Assembly (NCBI RefSeq): GCF_900537065.1
Contig: NZ_UNRC01000002.1
Span: forward strand, 222,342 to 286,341
Direction: 5' to 3'
Source: Sphingorhabdus sp. Alg239-R122
GTDB taxonomy: Bacteria; Pseudomonadota; Alphaproteobacteria; Sphingomonadales; Sphingomonadaceae
Length of the DNA stretch: 64,000 nucleotides
Under the pieces are notes generated by a model. The model did not search any database and was not told the DNA's origin. It was given only the letters and a program-made list of their open reading frames with translations. Shown here piece by piece: positions 39,263 to 49,030 of the stretch (position 1 is the stretch's first letter; each line of letters opens with the position of its first letter). A program made the translations under genes and the position numbers.

Positions 39263-39292
39263 ATTGCAGGCGAGTGAAGGCCCCGCTGCAAT
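39263..39292 (-). other. Stem-loop between tolB and pal
   Basis: ATTGCAG pairs with CTGCAAT, extended by a GCG/CGC-like inner part. No T-run follows. It may set the relative amounts of tolB and pal mRNA; pal is usually needed in excess. Confidence 0.4.
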
Positions 39293-39311
39293 AAAGTCTA
39301 TGGCCTCAAGA

Positions 39312-40667
39312 TCATGGTCGTACTGGCCCCCATGCAGGGTCGGAGCCATCAACCGGTGTCTTCAACCGCCTTTCCTCACCGCCTGCAACGTCAACCTGCC
39401 AGATGCTGGTCTTGCCGGAACCACGACGGGTGCGGAAAAACTGGATCACGCGGCCATTGGGGGCCCAAGTCGGTGCCTCATCCTGCCAGCTATTGGTAAG
39501 CACACGTTCACCGCCGCCATTCGGACGCATCACGGCAATGCGAAAATTTCCCGCGATTTTGGTGAAGGCGATCAGGTCACCGCGCGGACTCCATTCAGGT
39601 GTTGCCGCACGGCCTCCACCAAAGCTGATGCGGCGTTGGCCTGAACCATCGGCATTCATGACATAGATTTGCTGGCTGCCCGAGCGATCGCTTTCAAACA
39701 CAATTTTCGAACCGTCAGGGGAATAGCTGCCCCCCACATCAATGCCCGGACTGTTGGTCAGGCGCACTGTCCGTCCGCCATTTGCGGAAATGCGGTAGAT
39801 ATCGGTATTGCCCGCAATGGCCATGGAATAGAGGATATTGCGGCCATTGGGCGACCAGCGCGGCGCAAATGTTGCATTATTGGTGCGCGTCACCAACCGC
39901 TGTTTGCCGGTGCCTATCTCGTAAATATAAATGGCGGGGCTTCCGCCGGAATAACTCAGATACAGGATTGACTTGTAATCAGGTGAAAAGCGCGGCGTCA
40001 GCGCAGTGCCACCGCTGGTCAGGAAACGGTGGTTGGCACCGTCACTGTCCATTACGGCCAGACGCTTGGTGCGATTATCCTTCGGCCCGGTTTCGGCAAT
40101 ATAAGCGATGCGGCTATCGAAAAACGGCGATTCCCCGGTCAGGCGCGAATAGATGCTGTCGGCGCATTTATGTGCCGCGCGGCGCCAATCGGCCGGTTCT
40201 ACAATAAAACCATGCCGCGAAAGCTCACTGCCCAGCGCCACATCATAAACATAGCATCCAACAGTCAGCTTGCCATCGCCGTTGGAACGCACAAACCCTT
40301 GAATCAGCGATTCCACATTACGGCCCGACCAATAGGGGAAGGCGGGTGAGGTAACTTCGCTGTAACCGATCGCGCGCACCCGGTTACGGCCAACCGGGTC
40401 AAACAGCCCGCTCGAACGCAGGTCAGCGACAATAACATCGCTGATCTGTTTGCCCAGCTGTTCGGTTGTACCTGCCGCAGTCGGCAGCACCTGCGGCGTG
40501 GGTAGAGCGGGAACGGCAACTGCAATCTGGTTGCGGCCGCTATCGTCGGTCACCGTGCCTTCAAGCTGCGCCGCCGCTGGAGAGGGCAGGACGACCAGCG
40601 CAAACAGGGCAGTCAGAAATGCAGTGAGTGCAGGGAAACGCTGTGTCATGGGGAATGCCTTTTTCAT
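39312..40667 (-). CDS. tolB: Tol-Pal system protein TolB
   Basis: A 451-residue periplasmic beta-propeller that binds Pal and links it to TolA. The signal peptide ends PAAAQ. An N-terminal domain (about 35-170) precedes WD40-like repeats with the family words TPRFSPDYKSILYLSY, FAPRWSPNGRNILYSM, and IYVMNADGSGQRRISF. The start is uncertain: ATG at 40679, 40667 or 40650. I chose 40667, giving MKKAFPMTQRF before the hydrophobic core. Confidence 0.95.
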   Translation of the reverse strand: MKKAFPMTQRFPALTAFLTALFALVVLPSPAAAQLEGTVTDDSGRNQIAVAVPALPTPQVLPTAAGTTEQLGKQISDVIVADLRSSGLFDPVGRNRVRAIGYSEVTSPAFPYWSGRNVESLIQGFVRSNGDGKLTVGCYVYDVALGSELSRHGFIVEPADWRRAAHKCADSIYSRLTGESPFFDSRIAYIAETGPKDNRTKRLAVMDSDGANHRFLTSGGTALTPRFSPDYKSILYLSYSGGSPAIYIYEIGTGKQRLVTRTNNATFAPRWSPNGRNILYSMAIAGNTDIYRISANGGRTVRLTNSPGIDVGGSYSPDGSKIVFESDRSGSQQIYVMNADGSGQRRISFGGGRAATPEWSPRGDLIAFTKIAGNFRIAVMRPNGGGERVLTNSWQDEAPTWAPNGRVIQFFRTRRGSGKTSIWQVDVAGGEERRLKTPVDGSDPAWGPVRP

Positions 40668-40683
40668 CTCGCTGTTCATATCA

Positions 40684-41457
40684 TCACAATTTGCGGTCGA
40701 AACTGAATACCACGTCTTTCCACGCATCGTAAAATTTATCAGGAAGGCTGCTGAACGGCTGGGCGCGCATTATGGCCGCCTTGGCGCGTTCGCAGTGCCG
40801 GCCAACCTGCGGCCTGTTGCTGGGCGTCACCTTACCGACCTGACGGCAGCGCGGGCTGCCTTTCAGGCTGCCATTACTGTTCATGCTCCACGAGACTTTT
40901 GTCACGAGCAGTTCCGCGTCGGCACCAGTGGGGGCGGTCCAGTGCGGTTTGAGCTTGCGCGCTATTTCGCGTTCAAGCGCTGCCACCTCGGCAGGCCCAG
41001 CCTTGGCAGCGGGTGCATTGGTGTTTTTGGATTTTGATGCCTTGTCGGATTTACCATCCAGGAAATTTCCAGCCAGTCTGGATGTGCGCTTTTTTTTCGT
41101 GGGCGGTTTCTTCGTCGCTTTTTTTGTTTCCGGTTTTTTTGCTGCTCTGGTGCTATTTTTGGGTGCAGGTTTGGGGTCCGGCTCTGCCACTGGGCGCGCT
41201 TCTTCAGGCTCTTGTATATCAGGAACGGCTTCCATTTCACCCAGTTCCGGGGCGATCAGCGGAGCTGCATCCTGTGCCGGGTTCGGCGTGGTTGATTCCA
41301 GTCCGATTTCCTCACTCAGCTGCACAGTAATGGTGGGGGCAGGCGGGGTCACCGGCCCGTCTGTCCAGCCCACAGACAGCGACAGCGCGCCCAAAAGCGC
41401 GGCATGGCCAAGTGCGGCGATGGTCAGCCCGATGGTCTCGGATTTTTCCATACCCAT
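40684..41457 (-). CDS. tolA: TolA-like energy-transducing protein
   Basis: A 257-residue protein with one N-terminal membrane helix (about 9-29), a Pro/Lys/Ala-rich linker (about 35-150), and a C-terminal TolA/TonB-like domain (REIARKLKPHWTAPTGADAE, then SWSMNSNGSLKGSP). It transmits the proton-motive force from TolQR across the periplasm. It is shorter than E. coli TolA and its linker is Lys/Pro-rich rather than a long helix. Identified by position as well as domain. Confidence 0.9.
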   Translation of the reverse strand: MGMEKSETIGLTIAALGHAALLGALSLSVGWTDGPVTPPAPTITVQLSEEIGLESTTPNPAQDAAPLIAPELGEMEAVPDIQEPEEARPVAEPDPKPAPKNSTRAAKKPETKKATKKPPTKKKRTSRLAGNFLDGKSDKASKSKNTNAPAAKAGPAEVAALEREIARKLKPHWTAPTGADAELLVTKVSWSMNSNGSLKGSPRCRQVGKVTPSNRPQVGRHCERAKAAIMRAQPFSSLPDKFYDAWKDVVFSFDRKL

Positions 41458-41461
41458 CAGC

Positions 41462-41908
41462 TTATGGCGCTCCAGATGAACTTGTGGTGACTAATGAAAC
41501 TTTGCTTAAACCTGCGCGGTTTAACTCGCCCATCACCTGCATGACGCGGCCATAATCGAGGCCGCGGTCGGCGCGGAGCGTAACTTGTGGCTGGTTGTTG
41601 CCATTCCCGCGAATCTGCGCGAGCAGGGCTGGCAGGTCATTATCCGCCACCTGTTCGTCCTGCACAAAGACAAAGCCATCCGAATTGATGGAAATCTGCA
41701 CCGGGTCATTATCCTGCTCCAGCGGCCTGGCGTTGGTTTCGGGCAGCTCAACTGGCACACCGGATACCAGCAAAGGCGCGGTTACCATGAAAATGATGAG
41801 CAGCACCAGCATGACATCAACAAAGGGCGTGACGTTGATTTCCGACATGGGCGCCCGCGCGCCGCCCCGTCCGCGCCGCCCACCGGATGAGGGAAGCTGC
41901 ATCGCCAT
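41462..41908 (-). CDS. tolR: Biopolymer transport protein TolR (ExbD family)
   Basis: A 148-residue inner-membrane stator protein. The single membrane helix carries the conserved Asp in PFVDVMLVLLIIFMVTAPLL (about 27-46), preceded by the family signature MSEINVTP. A periplasmic domain follows. Its ATG shares one base with the tolQ stop. Confidence 0.95.
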   Translation of the reverse strand: MAMQLPSSGGRRGRGGARAPMSEINVTPFVDVMLVLLIIFMVTAPLLVSGVPVELPETNARPLEQDNDPVQISINSDGFVFVQDEQVADNDLPALLAQIRGNGNNQPQVTLRADRGLDYGRVMQVMGELNRAGLSKVSLVTTSSSGAP

Positions 41909-42603
41909 CAGGTGTTCTCCAGCTCACGGCTCAATGTACCGTGGAAACGGTCGGCAAAGCGGAACAGGTGCGATTCAAACTTGTTCAGCCGGTGTGAGAA
42001 CCGATTATAGGCAATCACTGCTGGAATCGCTGCAAACAGGCCGATAGCGGTGGCAAACAGCGCCTCCGCGATACCCGGCGCAACAACAGCCAGCGAGCTA
42101 TTCTGTTCCGCAGCAATAGCCGTGAAGCTGCGCATAATGCCCCAGACCGTGCCGAACAGGCCGACAAAAGGCGCAACTGACCCGACCGTGGCCAGGAAAT
42201 TGAGCCGGTCGGACAACTTGTCAATTTCATGGGTGACGGCGGCATTCATGGCAGTGGCAAGGCGCGCCCTTGTGCCTTCACGGTCCACCGCAGTGCCGCC
42301 GGTCGATTGCCGCCATTCATATACGCCCGATGCCAGCACGCGTGCAGAGGGCAGATCTTCCTTGCCGCGTGTCTTATGAAACGCGTCAATATCCTCTGTC
42401 CTCCAGAATTCATCTTCATAACGGTCAGAACGGCGCCTTATCTTACTGATCTTCATCGCAAAGCTGATAATGATGGCCCAGGTCCAGATGCTGGCGAGCG
42501 CGAGACCGATCATCACCAGCTTGACGATAATGTCGGCTTCCAAAAACAGCTTTACCGGCGATAGCGTGACGGCATCATTTGCAAGGCCAATATTTTCGAT
42601 CAT
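41908..42603 (-). CDS. tolQ: Proton channel protein TolQ (ExbB/MotA family)
   Basis: A 231-residue inner-membrane protein with three membrane helices, about 23-50, 138-160 and 172-198. The conserved segments GSVAPFVGLFGTVWGIMRSF and ATAIGLFAAIPAVIAYNRF are both present. With TolR it forms the proton-driven motor of the Tol system. Confidence 0.95.
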   Translation of the reverse strand: MIENIGLANDAVTLSPVKLFLEADIIVKLVMIGLALASIWTWAIIISFAMKISKIRRRSDRYEDEFWRTEDIDAFHKTRGKEDLPSARVLASGVYEWRQSTGGTAVDREGTRARLATAMNAAVTHEIDKLSDRLNFLATVGSVAPFVGLFGTVWGIMRSFTAIAAEQNSSLAVVAPGIAEALFATAIGLFAAIPAVIAYNRFSHRLNKFESHLFRFADRFHGTLSRELENT

Positions 42604-42613
42604 GTCTTTCCTG

Positions 42614-43063
42614 TCATTCTGGTTCGGTGAGGACGGATTGAAACGCCTCTACCCATGGTTTCGGTTGCCTGCGCGGGCGGCCTTCGGGGCTGATAAAGGC
42701 GGCCACCACATTGGCTGTGCAGACTATGTTATCACCGCGCATGGCTATTTGCTGAATATGGCATGCGGCGGCGCGGATTTTGTGGACTTGGCTCTTGATG
42801 ACCAGCGCGTCATCCAGCTTTGCCGGCTGTATGTAATCGATATGCATTTCCGATACGGCGTAAACGCCATCCCCCGCTTCATGCGCCGCGCGTTGGTCGA
42901 TGCCAATGGCACGCAGCATGTCCGAGCGTGCACGTTCAAAATAACGCAGGTAATTGGCGTGATAGACAATCCCTGAAAAATCCGTGTCCTCATAATAGAT
43001 CCGGCACGCAAAATAATGCGTGTCACCTTTAAAATAGCCGGAGAACGGGACGGGATCGGTCAT
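42614..43063 (-). CDS. ybgC: Acyl-CoA thioesterase YbgC
   Basis: A 149-residue hotdog thioesterase, the usual first gene of the tol-pal operon. The 4-hydroxybenzoyl-CoA thioesterase signature is intact: YYEDTDFSGIVYHANYLRYF, with the catalytic Asp in EDTD and the HANYLRY helix. Ends 10 bases before tolQ. The promoter should lie in the repeat-containing gap upstream. Confidence 0.93.
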   Translation of the reverse strand: MTDPVPFSGYFKGDTHYFACRIYYEDTDFSGIVYHANYLRYFERARSDMLRAIGIDQRAAHEAGDGVYAVSEMHIDYIQPAKLDDALVIKSQVHKIRAAACHIQQIAMRGDNIVCTANVVAAFISPEGRPRRQPKPWVEAFQSVLTEPE

Positions 43064-43165
43064 ATGTAAAATGGATTACGGTGTTTTGCGAGTTCTGGAA
43101 AGATGGGAAATGCAGCGATGGTTCAGACTGCCGCGTGAAAGACTCGGCTGGGCGCTATTTTGATT

Positions 43166-43239
43166 TCACGGCGAGATGCTTCGCATCCGCCTCCAAATGG
43201 GTTCGGCCCAATAAGGGCCGGCGCGCAGTCGCGCTTGCG
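43166..43239 (+). repeat. Three-hairpin element, copy 1
   Basis: A 74-nt element beginning TCACGGC and ending CTTGCG. It forms three stem-loops: GATGC-TTC-GCATC inside a GGC/GCC outer stem (43170-43191), GGCCC-AATAA-GGGCC (43205-43219), and GCGC-AGTC-GCGC (43223-43234). Copy 2 at 43346-43417 lies in the opposite orientation with the same loops but different, still paired, stems. The gap 43064-43431 has no convincing gene; this pair is its main content. Confidence 0.8.
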
Positions 43240-43259
43240 AACGGCAATTTAGCCGTTCG
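43238..43259. other. Perfect hairpin next to copy 1
   Basis: CGAACGGC pairs perfectly with GCCGTTCG over AATTTA. It overlaps the last two bases of copy 1, so it may be a fourth stem of that element or a separate small palindrome. Confidence 0.6.
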
Positions 43260-43345
43260 ATATTTTGCCATAAGTAACGTTTCGTTTTACTTAGACACAC
43301 TGATGATTATCGTTTCGCGCTGTCCGGTGTTGCGTCCAGCAGCGC

Positions 43346-43417
43346 CGCAAGGCCGACTGGCCGCCGGGCCTTATTGGCCCGCCCCACCGGAGGCATTCAC
43401 GAAGTGAATTGCCGTGA
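43346..43417 (-). repeat. Three-hairpin element, copy 2 (inverted)
   Basis: Read on the minus strand it runs from TCACGGC to CTTGCG. Stem-loops: TTCAC-TTC-GTGAA inside the same GGC/GCC outer stem, GGGCC-AATAA-GGCCC, and GGCC-AGTC-GGCC. Unpaired words (GCCTCC, the loops, CTTGCG) match copy 1. It starts 15 bases after the ruvB stop, on the ruvB transcript strand, so it would be in that mRNA's 3' end. Confidence 0.8.
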
Positions 43418-43431
43418 GGTCAAAAAGAATC

Positions 43432-44463
43432 CTATTTCCCTCCAAACAGCCCCGTCTGAGACCCTTCGGGTGGATTGAGACCCAGATGTTTCCAGCCGCG
43501 ATCGTTGAGCATGCGGCCGCGCGCGGTACGGGCGATCAGGCCGAGCTGGATCATATAGGGCTCGACCACTTCTTCGACGGTGTCACGCGGCTCGCTCAGG
43601 CCTGCGGCGATGGTTTCAATGCCCACAGGTCCGCCCTTATAGACATCGGCGACCATATGCAGATAGCGCCGGTCCATCGCGTCGAGGCCGAGCTTGTCGA
43701 CTTCGAGCCGTGATAACGCGCCATCGGCAATGTCTGCGTTAACCGTAGCTGCGCCCGCGACATCAGCAAAATCGCGCACCCGGCGTAGCAACCGCCCGGC
43801 AACACGCGGCGTTCCGCGTGCACGCTTGGCAATTTCATGTGCGCCATCTTCGGCAATGGCAAGGCTCAGCAGACCTGCAGCGCGGCGCACTACCTGTTCC
43901 AGCTCCGGGATAGAATAGAAATTGAGCCGCACCGGAATACCGAAACGGTCGCGCAGTGGCGTGGTCAGCAGACCCTGCCGCGTGGTCGCGCCGATCAGCG
44001 TAAAGGCGGGCAGGTCAATACGCACACTGCGCGCCGCCGGACCTTCACCGATAATCAGGTCAAGCGCGCGGTCCTCCATTGCAGGGTATAGCACTTCCTC
44101 GACCACCGGATTGAGCCGATGGATCTCGTCGATAAACAGCACATCGCCTTCTTCCAGATTGGTCAGCAGCGCGGCGAGGTCGCCTGATTTGGCGATCACC
44201 GGACCCGACGTAGCACGGAAACCCACGCCCATTTCACGCGCAATAATCTGCGCCAACGTGGTCTTGCCCAACCCCGGCGGCCCGAAAAACAGCACATGGT
44301 CAAGCGGCTCGGAGCGCGTCTTTGCCGCCTCGATAAACACCCGCAAATTTCCGCGCGCTGCTTCTTGCCCGATAAACTCATCAAGCGTTTTGGGACGCAG
44401 CGCGGCGTCGACATCGTCGATTTTGCGCTCGGGGGAAAGGATGCGGTCTTCAGGGTTGGTCAT
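43432..44463 (-). CDS. ruvB: Holliday junction helicase RuvB
   Basis: A 343-residue AAA+ motor that drives branch migration with RuvA. Walker A is GPPGLGKTT, Walker [12 protein letters not shown], the arginine finger lies in [13 protein letters not shown], and the winged-helix C-terminus ends [11 protein letters not shown]. Overlaps ruvA by four bases. Confidence 0.97.
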   Translation of the reverse strand: MTNPEDRILSPERKIDDVDAALRPKTLDEFIGQEAARGNLRVFIEAAKTRSEPLDHVLFFGPPGLGKTTLAQIIAREMGVGFRATSGPVIAKSGDLAALLTNLEEGDVLFIDEIHRLNPVVEEVLYPAMEDRALDLIIGEGPAARSVRIDLPAFTLIGATTRQGLLTTPLRDRFGIPVRLNFYSIPELEQVVRRAAGLLSLAIAEDGAHEIAKRARGTPRVAGRLLRRVRDFADVAGAATVNADIADGALSRLEVDKLGLDAMDRRYLHMVADVYKGGPVGIETIAAGLSEPRDTVEEVVEPYMIQLGLIARTARGRMLNDRGWKHLGLNPPEGSQTGLFGGK

Positions 44464-45068
44464 TTTGCCGCTTTCTTAAGTGCCAGCCTCACCAGCGCGC
44501 TCATTTCGGCGTCTTGGCCTAGTTCGTTGCTGGCCTGCGCCACGGCGGCGCTCGCGATGGCGGGTTTGAAGCCGAGGTTTTGTAGCGCAGATACAGCGTC
44601 TGCAGATGCGCCTGCGGGGTTTGTTACTGCGGCTAAACCGCCCGCAACGGCAGGGCCAAGGTCCATACCGCCGACTTTGTCTTTCAGCTCGTTGACAATG
44701 CGCTGTGCCAATTTCGGCCCGACGCCATTGGCGCGCGCGACCATGGCTTTGTCGCCTGTGGCGATTGCATGGCCGAGTTCGGATGGTTCGAGCGTGCCTA
44801 AGATAGCGAGTGCGACTTTGCCGCCCACGCCCTGCACGCTGGTGAGCAGCCGGAACCAGTCACGCTCCGCGCCGCTGGCAAAGCCCATCAGGCGCATGTC
44901 ATTTTCGCTGACTTGCATTTCGGTAAAGACTTCAGCAGCTTCGCCCACGGCGCCAATGCTGCCCAATGTGCGCGCGCTGGCATAGACGAGATAGCCTACG
45001 CCCTGCACATCGATAACCAGATGGTCGATGCCAAGTTCGTCGATAATGCCCTTGAGTTTCGCGATCAT
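44460..45068 (-). CDS. ruvA: Holliday junction helicase subunit RuvA
   Basis: A 202-residue junction-binding protein. The N-terminal OB domain starts [20 protein letters not shown]. Two helix-hairpin-helix units follow ([17 protein letters not shown] and [16 protein letters not shown]). The C-terminal domain (about 140-202) contacts RuvB. Gene order ruvC-ruvA-ruvB is usual. Confidence 0.96.
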   Translation of the reverse strand: MIAKLKGIIDELGIDHLVIDVQGVGYLVYASARTLGSIGAVGEAAEVFTEMQVSENDMRLMGFASGAERDWFRLLTSVQGVGGKVALAILGTLEPSELGHAIATGDKAMVARANGVGPKLAQRIVNELKDKVGGMDLGPAVAGGLAAVTNPAGASADAVSALQNLGFKPAIASAAVAQASNELGQDAEMSALVRLALKKAAK

Positions 45069-45093
45069 GCAACCGTTCTAGCGCTTTTTGACC

Positions 45094-45579
45094 TCACGGC
45101 AATACGGTAGTTTTCCGATTATGCGCATGGGTGATCGCCACCGCGAGCGCATCGGCAGCATCATGCCCCGCAAGCCTCACGCCGGGCAGCAGCCGGGAGA
45201 TCATCATCTGCACCTGTTTCTTGTCCGCGCGGCCCACACCGACCACGGTCTTTTTGATAAGCAACGCCGAATATTCGCCCACTTCTATCCCGCCGCGCGA
45301 TGCCCCTAGCAGTACAACACCGCGCGCTTGACCCAGTTTGAGCGTGCTCTTCGGGTTGACGTTCAGGAACACTTCCTCGACCGCCGCAGCATCGGGGTTA
45401 AATTCTTTCATGATGTCGGCGATTTCCAGATCAAGCTTGAGCAGCCGGCTGGGCAAGGACATTTTGGGGTCGGTCTTTATCTGTCCATTGGCGATATGCG
45501 ACAATCGGCTACCCACAGATGAAATCACGCCCCACCCGGTGGTGCCCAGGCCAGGGTCAAAGCCGATAATGACGGTCAT
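45094..45579 (-). CDS. ruvC: Holliday junction resolvase RuvC
   Basis: A 161-residue endonuclease that cuts the junction symmetrically. The acidic active site is visible: first Asp in [14 protein letters not shown], Glu in AAVEEVFL, and the last pair in [14 protein letters not shown]. Lies 25 bases upstream of ruvA. Confidence 0.96.
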   Translation of the reverse strand: MTVIIGFDPGLGTTGWGVISSVGSRLSHIANGQIKTDPKMSLPSRLLKLDLEIADIMKEFNPDAAAVEEVFLNVNPKSTLKLGQARGVVLLGASRGGIEVGEYSALLIKKTVVGVGRADKKQVQMMISRLLPGVRLAGHDAADALAVAITHAHNRKTTVLP

Positions 45580-45594
45580 TATTCGGTTCCTGAC

Positions 45595-46344
45595 CTATTC
45601 CTGGCCCAGTTTCTCCATGATCTCATCGGAAATATCATAATTGCCCCATACGGTCTGGACGTCATCGTCATCATCGAGCGCATCGATCAGTTTGAAGAGC
45701 GTCCGCGCGGCGTCTTCATCGACTTCGACTTTAACTTGCGGACGCCATGCGAGCTTAACGCTTTCTGCTTCACCAAGCGATTTTTCAAGCGCGCTGGCAA
45801 CTTCGTGCAGGTCTTCCATGCCGGTCCATATTTCATGACCGTCTTCGCTCGTTTCGATATCTTCTGCGCCCGCTTCCATTGCGGCTTCCAGAACCTTGTC
45901 TTCATCACCAACAGTGGCGGGATAGGAAACCAGGCCGAGTCGGTCGAAACCATGGCTGACGGCTCCTGCGCCGCCCATATTGCCGCCATTGCGGGAGAAT
46001 GTGGTGCGCACGCTGGTTACGGTGCGGTTGCGGTTGTCGGTCAGCGTTTCGACGATCAGCGACACGCCGCCCGGACCAAAGCCTTCATAGCGGATTTCTT
46101 CATAATCATCGCCTTCACCGCCCGTTGCCTTGTCAATCGCGCGCTGGATATTGTCCTTGGGCATCGACTGTGCTTTGGCGGCGTTGACTGCCACGCGCAG
46201 GCGTGGATTCATATCCACATCGGGCATGCCCATTTTCGCGGCCACGGTAATCTCGCGGCTCAGCTTGGAAAATAGGTTGGATCGCTTTTTGTCCTGGGCA
46301 CCCTTGCGGTGCATGATGTTCTTGAATTTGGAATGGCCTGCCAT
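45595..46344 (-). CDS. yebC: YebC/PmpR family protein
   Basis: A 249-residue protein with the YebC start [18 protein letters not shown]. Family members act as transcription regulators or, as reported more recently, ease ribosome stalling at proline runs. The gene conventionally lies beside ruvC. The link to proline stalling is of interest because two proteins in this window have proline runs, but that is only a coincidence of content. Confidence 0.94.
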   Translation of the reverse strand: MAGHSKFKNIMHRKGAQDKKRSNLFSKLSREITVAAKMGMPDVDMNPRLRVAVNAAKAQSMPKDNIQRAIDKATGGEGDDYEEIRYEGFGPGGVSLIVETLTDNRNRTVTSVRTTFSRNGGNMGGAGAVSHGFDRLGLVSYPATVGDEDKVLEAAMEAGAEDIETSEDGHEIWTGMEDLHEVASALEKSLGEAESVKLAWRPQVKVEVDEDAARTLFKLIDALDDDDDVQTVWGNYDISDEIMEKLGQE

Positions 46345-46427
46345 GACTGCCTTCAGCTAATTAATGATTTGATGGAATTGCCCTAATCAGATGCACGTAA
46401 AAGTGCAAGATTTCGCTCAAAATTTGC

Positions 46428-46769
46428 CTAGCGAACGGCTTGCACTGATTGTTTGAATTTCACTGCTGTGCCAGTGGCCGAAATCATCAGCATGGATCCG
46501 CCCTTGCCGACGACTTCATAGTCAAGGTCGACACCAATGACTGCGTCTGCCCCCATTTTGATGGCGGCATACTGCATTTCCTCAATCGCTTCCTCACGGC
46601 CGCGTTTCAGGACATTTTCATATTTTTTGGAGCGTCCGCCAACAATATCGGTGAAGCTGGCGAAAATATCGCGGACAAAATTGGCGCCCGCGATTACTTC
46701 ACCGGTGACGATGCCCAGATATTCGTCAACGTCGTGCCCTTCGAGAGTGTGGGTTGTACTAACAAGCAT
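46428..46769 (-). CDS. UPF0145 (YbjQ) family protein
   Basis: A 113-residue protein with the YbjQ pattern: [44 protein letters not shown], then a beta strand. These proteins form pentamers; a heavy-metal-binding role was proposed but is not settled. No cysteine is present. Confidence 0.88.
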   Translation of the reverse strand: MLVSTTHTLEGHDVDEYLGIVTGEVIAGANFVRDIFASFTDIVGGRSKKYENVLKRGREEAIEEMQYAAIKMGADAVIGVDLDYEVVGKGGSMLMISATGTAVKFKQSVQAVR

Positions 46770-46814
46770 ATCTGTCTCCGCTATTATCTGATGTCAGTCT
46801 GCCTTTACTGGATA

Positions 46815-47057
46815 CTATGCAATACCGAGCGCAGATTTATAGGTATCGAGTATGGCTTCCATTTCCTGACGGTCATGGGGTTCCATTTTGCGCAGGCGCA
46901 CGACTTGACGCATGATTTTGGGATCATAGCCGACCGCCTTGGCTTCGGCATAGACATCACGGATATCATCGGCAATGCCCTTTTTCTCTTCTTCAAGCCG
47001 TTCAATACGCTCGATAAAAAGCCGTAATTGTTCGGAAGTTACATTGGCGTCGCTCAT
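46815..47057 (-). CDS. gapR: GapR nucleoid-associated protein (DUF2312)
   Basis: An 80-residue coiled-coil protein ([20 protein letters not shown] at 9-28, then [20 protein letters not shown]). In Caulobacter GapR clamps overtwisted, AT-rich DNA ahead of replication and transcription and stimulates type II topoisomerases. Full length and well conserved. It lies with DUF1244 and pyk, an arrangement also seen in other alphaproteobacteria. Confidence 0.92.
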   Translation of the reverse strand: MSDANVTSEQLRLFIERIERLEEEKKGIADDIRDVYAEAKAVGYDPKIMRQVVRLRKMEPHDRQEMEAILDTYKSALGIA

Positions 47058-47135
47058 GGGAATATCTTTCTGTTCTGCGTGCAGGCGTCCATGTCAGGAC
47101 GTGCGAATCTATGGGTTAATCTGTCTGGGCCTGCC

Positions 47136-47456
47136 TTAATGGCCGGACGCATTTTTGGCTACGCTCTTTTTCATGTCGATCAGCTGCTGCTCGCTGGCCT
47201 CGCTCTGATAGCGTTTTTTCCATTCCGCATAGGGCATGCCGTATATCAGCTCACGTGCCGCTTCCTTGTCGATATCACCGTCCGCTTCGGCCACCCAGTC
47301 GGCGAGGCAATTGCGGCAAAACCCGGATAGCCCCATCAGATCGATATTCTGGGCATCATGGCGATGCCGTAAATGGTTGACGAGCCGCCGGAAAGCGGCA
47401 GCAGCCACTTCATCGGAGATATTCAGGTCGGTTGATGGGTCATTATCGGTTGGCAT
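47136..47456 (-). CDS. DUF1244 family protein
   Basis: A 106-residue protein. The conserved core reads AFRRLVNHLRHRHDAQNIDL and MGLSGFCRNCLADWVAEA; the CxxC could bind metal. Later YGMPYAEWKKRYQ is also typical. Function unknown. Ends 78 bases before gapR on the same strand; its start lies just upstream of the divergent pyk. Confidence 0.88.
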   Translation of the reverse strand: MPTDNDPSTDLNISDEVAAAAFRRLVNHLRHRHDAQNIDLMGLSGFCRNCLADWVAEADGDIDKEAARELIYGMPYAEWKKRYQSEASEQQLIDMKKSVAKNASGH

Positions 47457-47563
47457 ACGTATTTCCGGTTGTGATTGCGCGGTGTGACTCTATCATAGAG
47501 CGCAGATACGGGCGTTGGCCAGTGGGGGCCGGGCAAAAACCTGTGCAGAAGAGGGTGAAACGA

Positions 47564-49021
47564 GTGGCAAAAAATATCGGACCACGTAGCCGCAAGGTAA
47601 AAATACTGGCCACCGTTGGTCCGGCCAGCAGTTCACCGGAAATGCTCGAGAAACTCTACCGCGCAGGCGCAGATGCCTTTCGCGTCAATATGAGCCATGG
47701 CGAGCATGAAACGCACGCCAAGACTATTGATGCCATTCGCACACTGGAAAAGAAAATCCAGCGGCCGATCACGATATTGTGTGACTTACAGGGCCCCAAG
47801 CTGCGTGTCGGTAAATTCAAGGACGGTGCGGCTTTTATCAAGCATGGCGCGCATTTCACGTTCGACCGTGATCCGGCACCGGGTGATGACAGCCGTGTCT
47901 GCCTGCCGCATCCGGAAATTTTCGATGTGTTGAAAAAAGGCGACCGGCTTTTGCTCGATGACGGCAAGCTCAGGCTACGTGTCATACGTGCTGGTGCGGA
48001 TGAAATACTGACCAGCGCAGAGGTGGGCGGGCCATTGTCGGATCGCAAGGGACTGAACGTGCCAGACGCGGTTATCCCGCTGGCAGCACTTACGACAAAG
48101 GATCGGCGCGACCTTGTTTTTGCGCTCGACAAGGGTGCTGACTGGATTGCGCTCAGTTTCGTGCAGCGGCCCGAGGATGTGGCCGAGGCAAGAGGCCTGA
48201 TTGGCGGCAAGGCTGCACTGATTTCCAAGATTGAAAAACCCGCAGCCGTAAAGCGACTCGACGAGATACTGGAACTTTCCGACGCAGTGATGGTGGCGCG
48301 CGGGGACCTGGGCGTGGAACTGGCGCCTGAACAGGTGCCGCCTTTGCAGAAACAGATAGTCGAAAATGCCCGGCGGCGCGGCAAGCCCGTTGTGGTGGCG
48401 ACGCAGATGCTCGAATCGATGATAAAAGCGCCTGCGCCAACCCGCGCTGAGGTGTCCGACGTGGCGACCGCAGTCTATGATGGCGCCGATGCGGTAATGC
48501 TGTCGGCGGAAACCGCAGCGGGTGACTGGCCGGTCGAATCAGTGAGCATCATGGACCGGATAGCGATCAGCGTGGAAAGTGACCCGGCCTATGCTGACCG
48601 GGTACATTTTACCGAGACATTGCCCGATGAAACGACGGCAGATGCGTTCGCCGCCGCGAGCAGCAAAATTGCCGAGACGGTCGAGACGGCGGCTATTATA
48701 TGCTTCACCAATACAGGCTCCACCGCGCGGCGTGTGGCTCGTGAGCGGCCTTCGGTACCGCTTTTGGTGCTTACGCCCTCACGCAATACTGCCCGGCGTG
48801 TGGGAATTTTATGGGGAACCTATGCGGTTACGACGCAGGATATTGGCAGTTTTGAAGAAATGATCGCCAAGGGCAAGCGCATGGCGCTGCGCCATGGTTT
48901 TGGCACGGCGGGGACCAAGTTGATCGCGCTGGCCGGGGTACCGTTCGGCACGCCGGGTTCGACCAACGTGCTGCATGTCGTGACGCTGACGGGTGACGAG
49001 CTCAAGGGCTATGAGAGATAA
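47564..49021 (+). CDS. pyk: Pyruvate kinase
   Basis: The last step of glycolysis, phosphoenolpyruvate plus ADP to pyruvate plus ATP. About 485 residues from a GTG at 47564, preceded by GAGGGTGA; a GTG nine bases earlier is also possible, and the in-frame ATG at 47432 lies within DUF1244 and is rejected. Motifs: RKVKILATVGPAS, VMVARGDLGVEL, and VVVATQMLESM with the catalytic Thr/Glu region. The C-terminal regulatory domain is complete. Confidence 0.95.
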   Translation: MAKNIGPRSRKVKILATVGPASSSPEMLEKLYRAGADAFRVNMSHGEHETHAKTIDAIRTLEKKIQRPITILCDLQGPKLRVGKFKDGAAFIKHGAHFTFDRDPAPGDDSRVCLPHPEIFDVLKKGDRLLLDDGKLRLRVIRAGADEILTSAEVGGPLSDRKGLNVPDAVIPLAALTTKDRRDLVFALDKGADWIALSFVQRPEDVAEARGLIGGKAALISKIEKPAAVKRLDEILELSDAVMVARGDLGVELAPEQVPPLQKQIVENARRRGKPVVVATQMLESMIKAPAPTRAEVSDVATAVYDGADAVMLSAETAAGDWPVESVSIMDRIAISVESDPAYADRVHFTETLPDETTADAFAAASSKIAETVETAAIICFTNTGSTARRVARERPSVPLLVLTPSRNTARRVGILWGTYAVTTQDIGSFEEMIAKGKRMALRHGFGTAGTKLIALAGVPFGTPGSTNVLHVVTLTGDELKGYER

Positions 49022-49030
49022 AACTTTCTA

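Noticed and set aside
43081-43407. 108-residue open frame across the ruvB-ybgC gap
   Set aside because: It runs through both hairpin elements, has no ribosome binding site or recognisable motif, and its translation reflects the palindromes.
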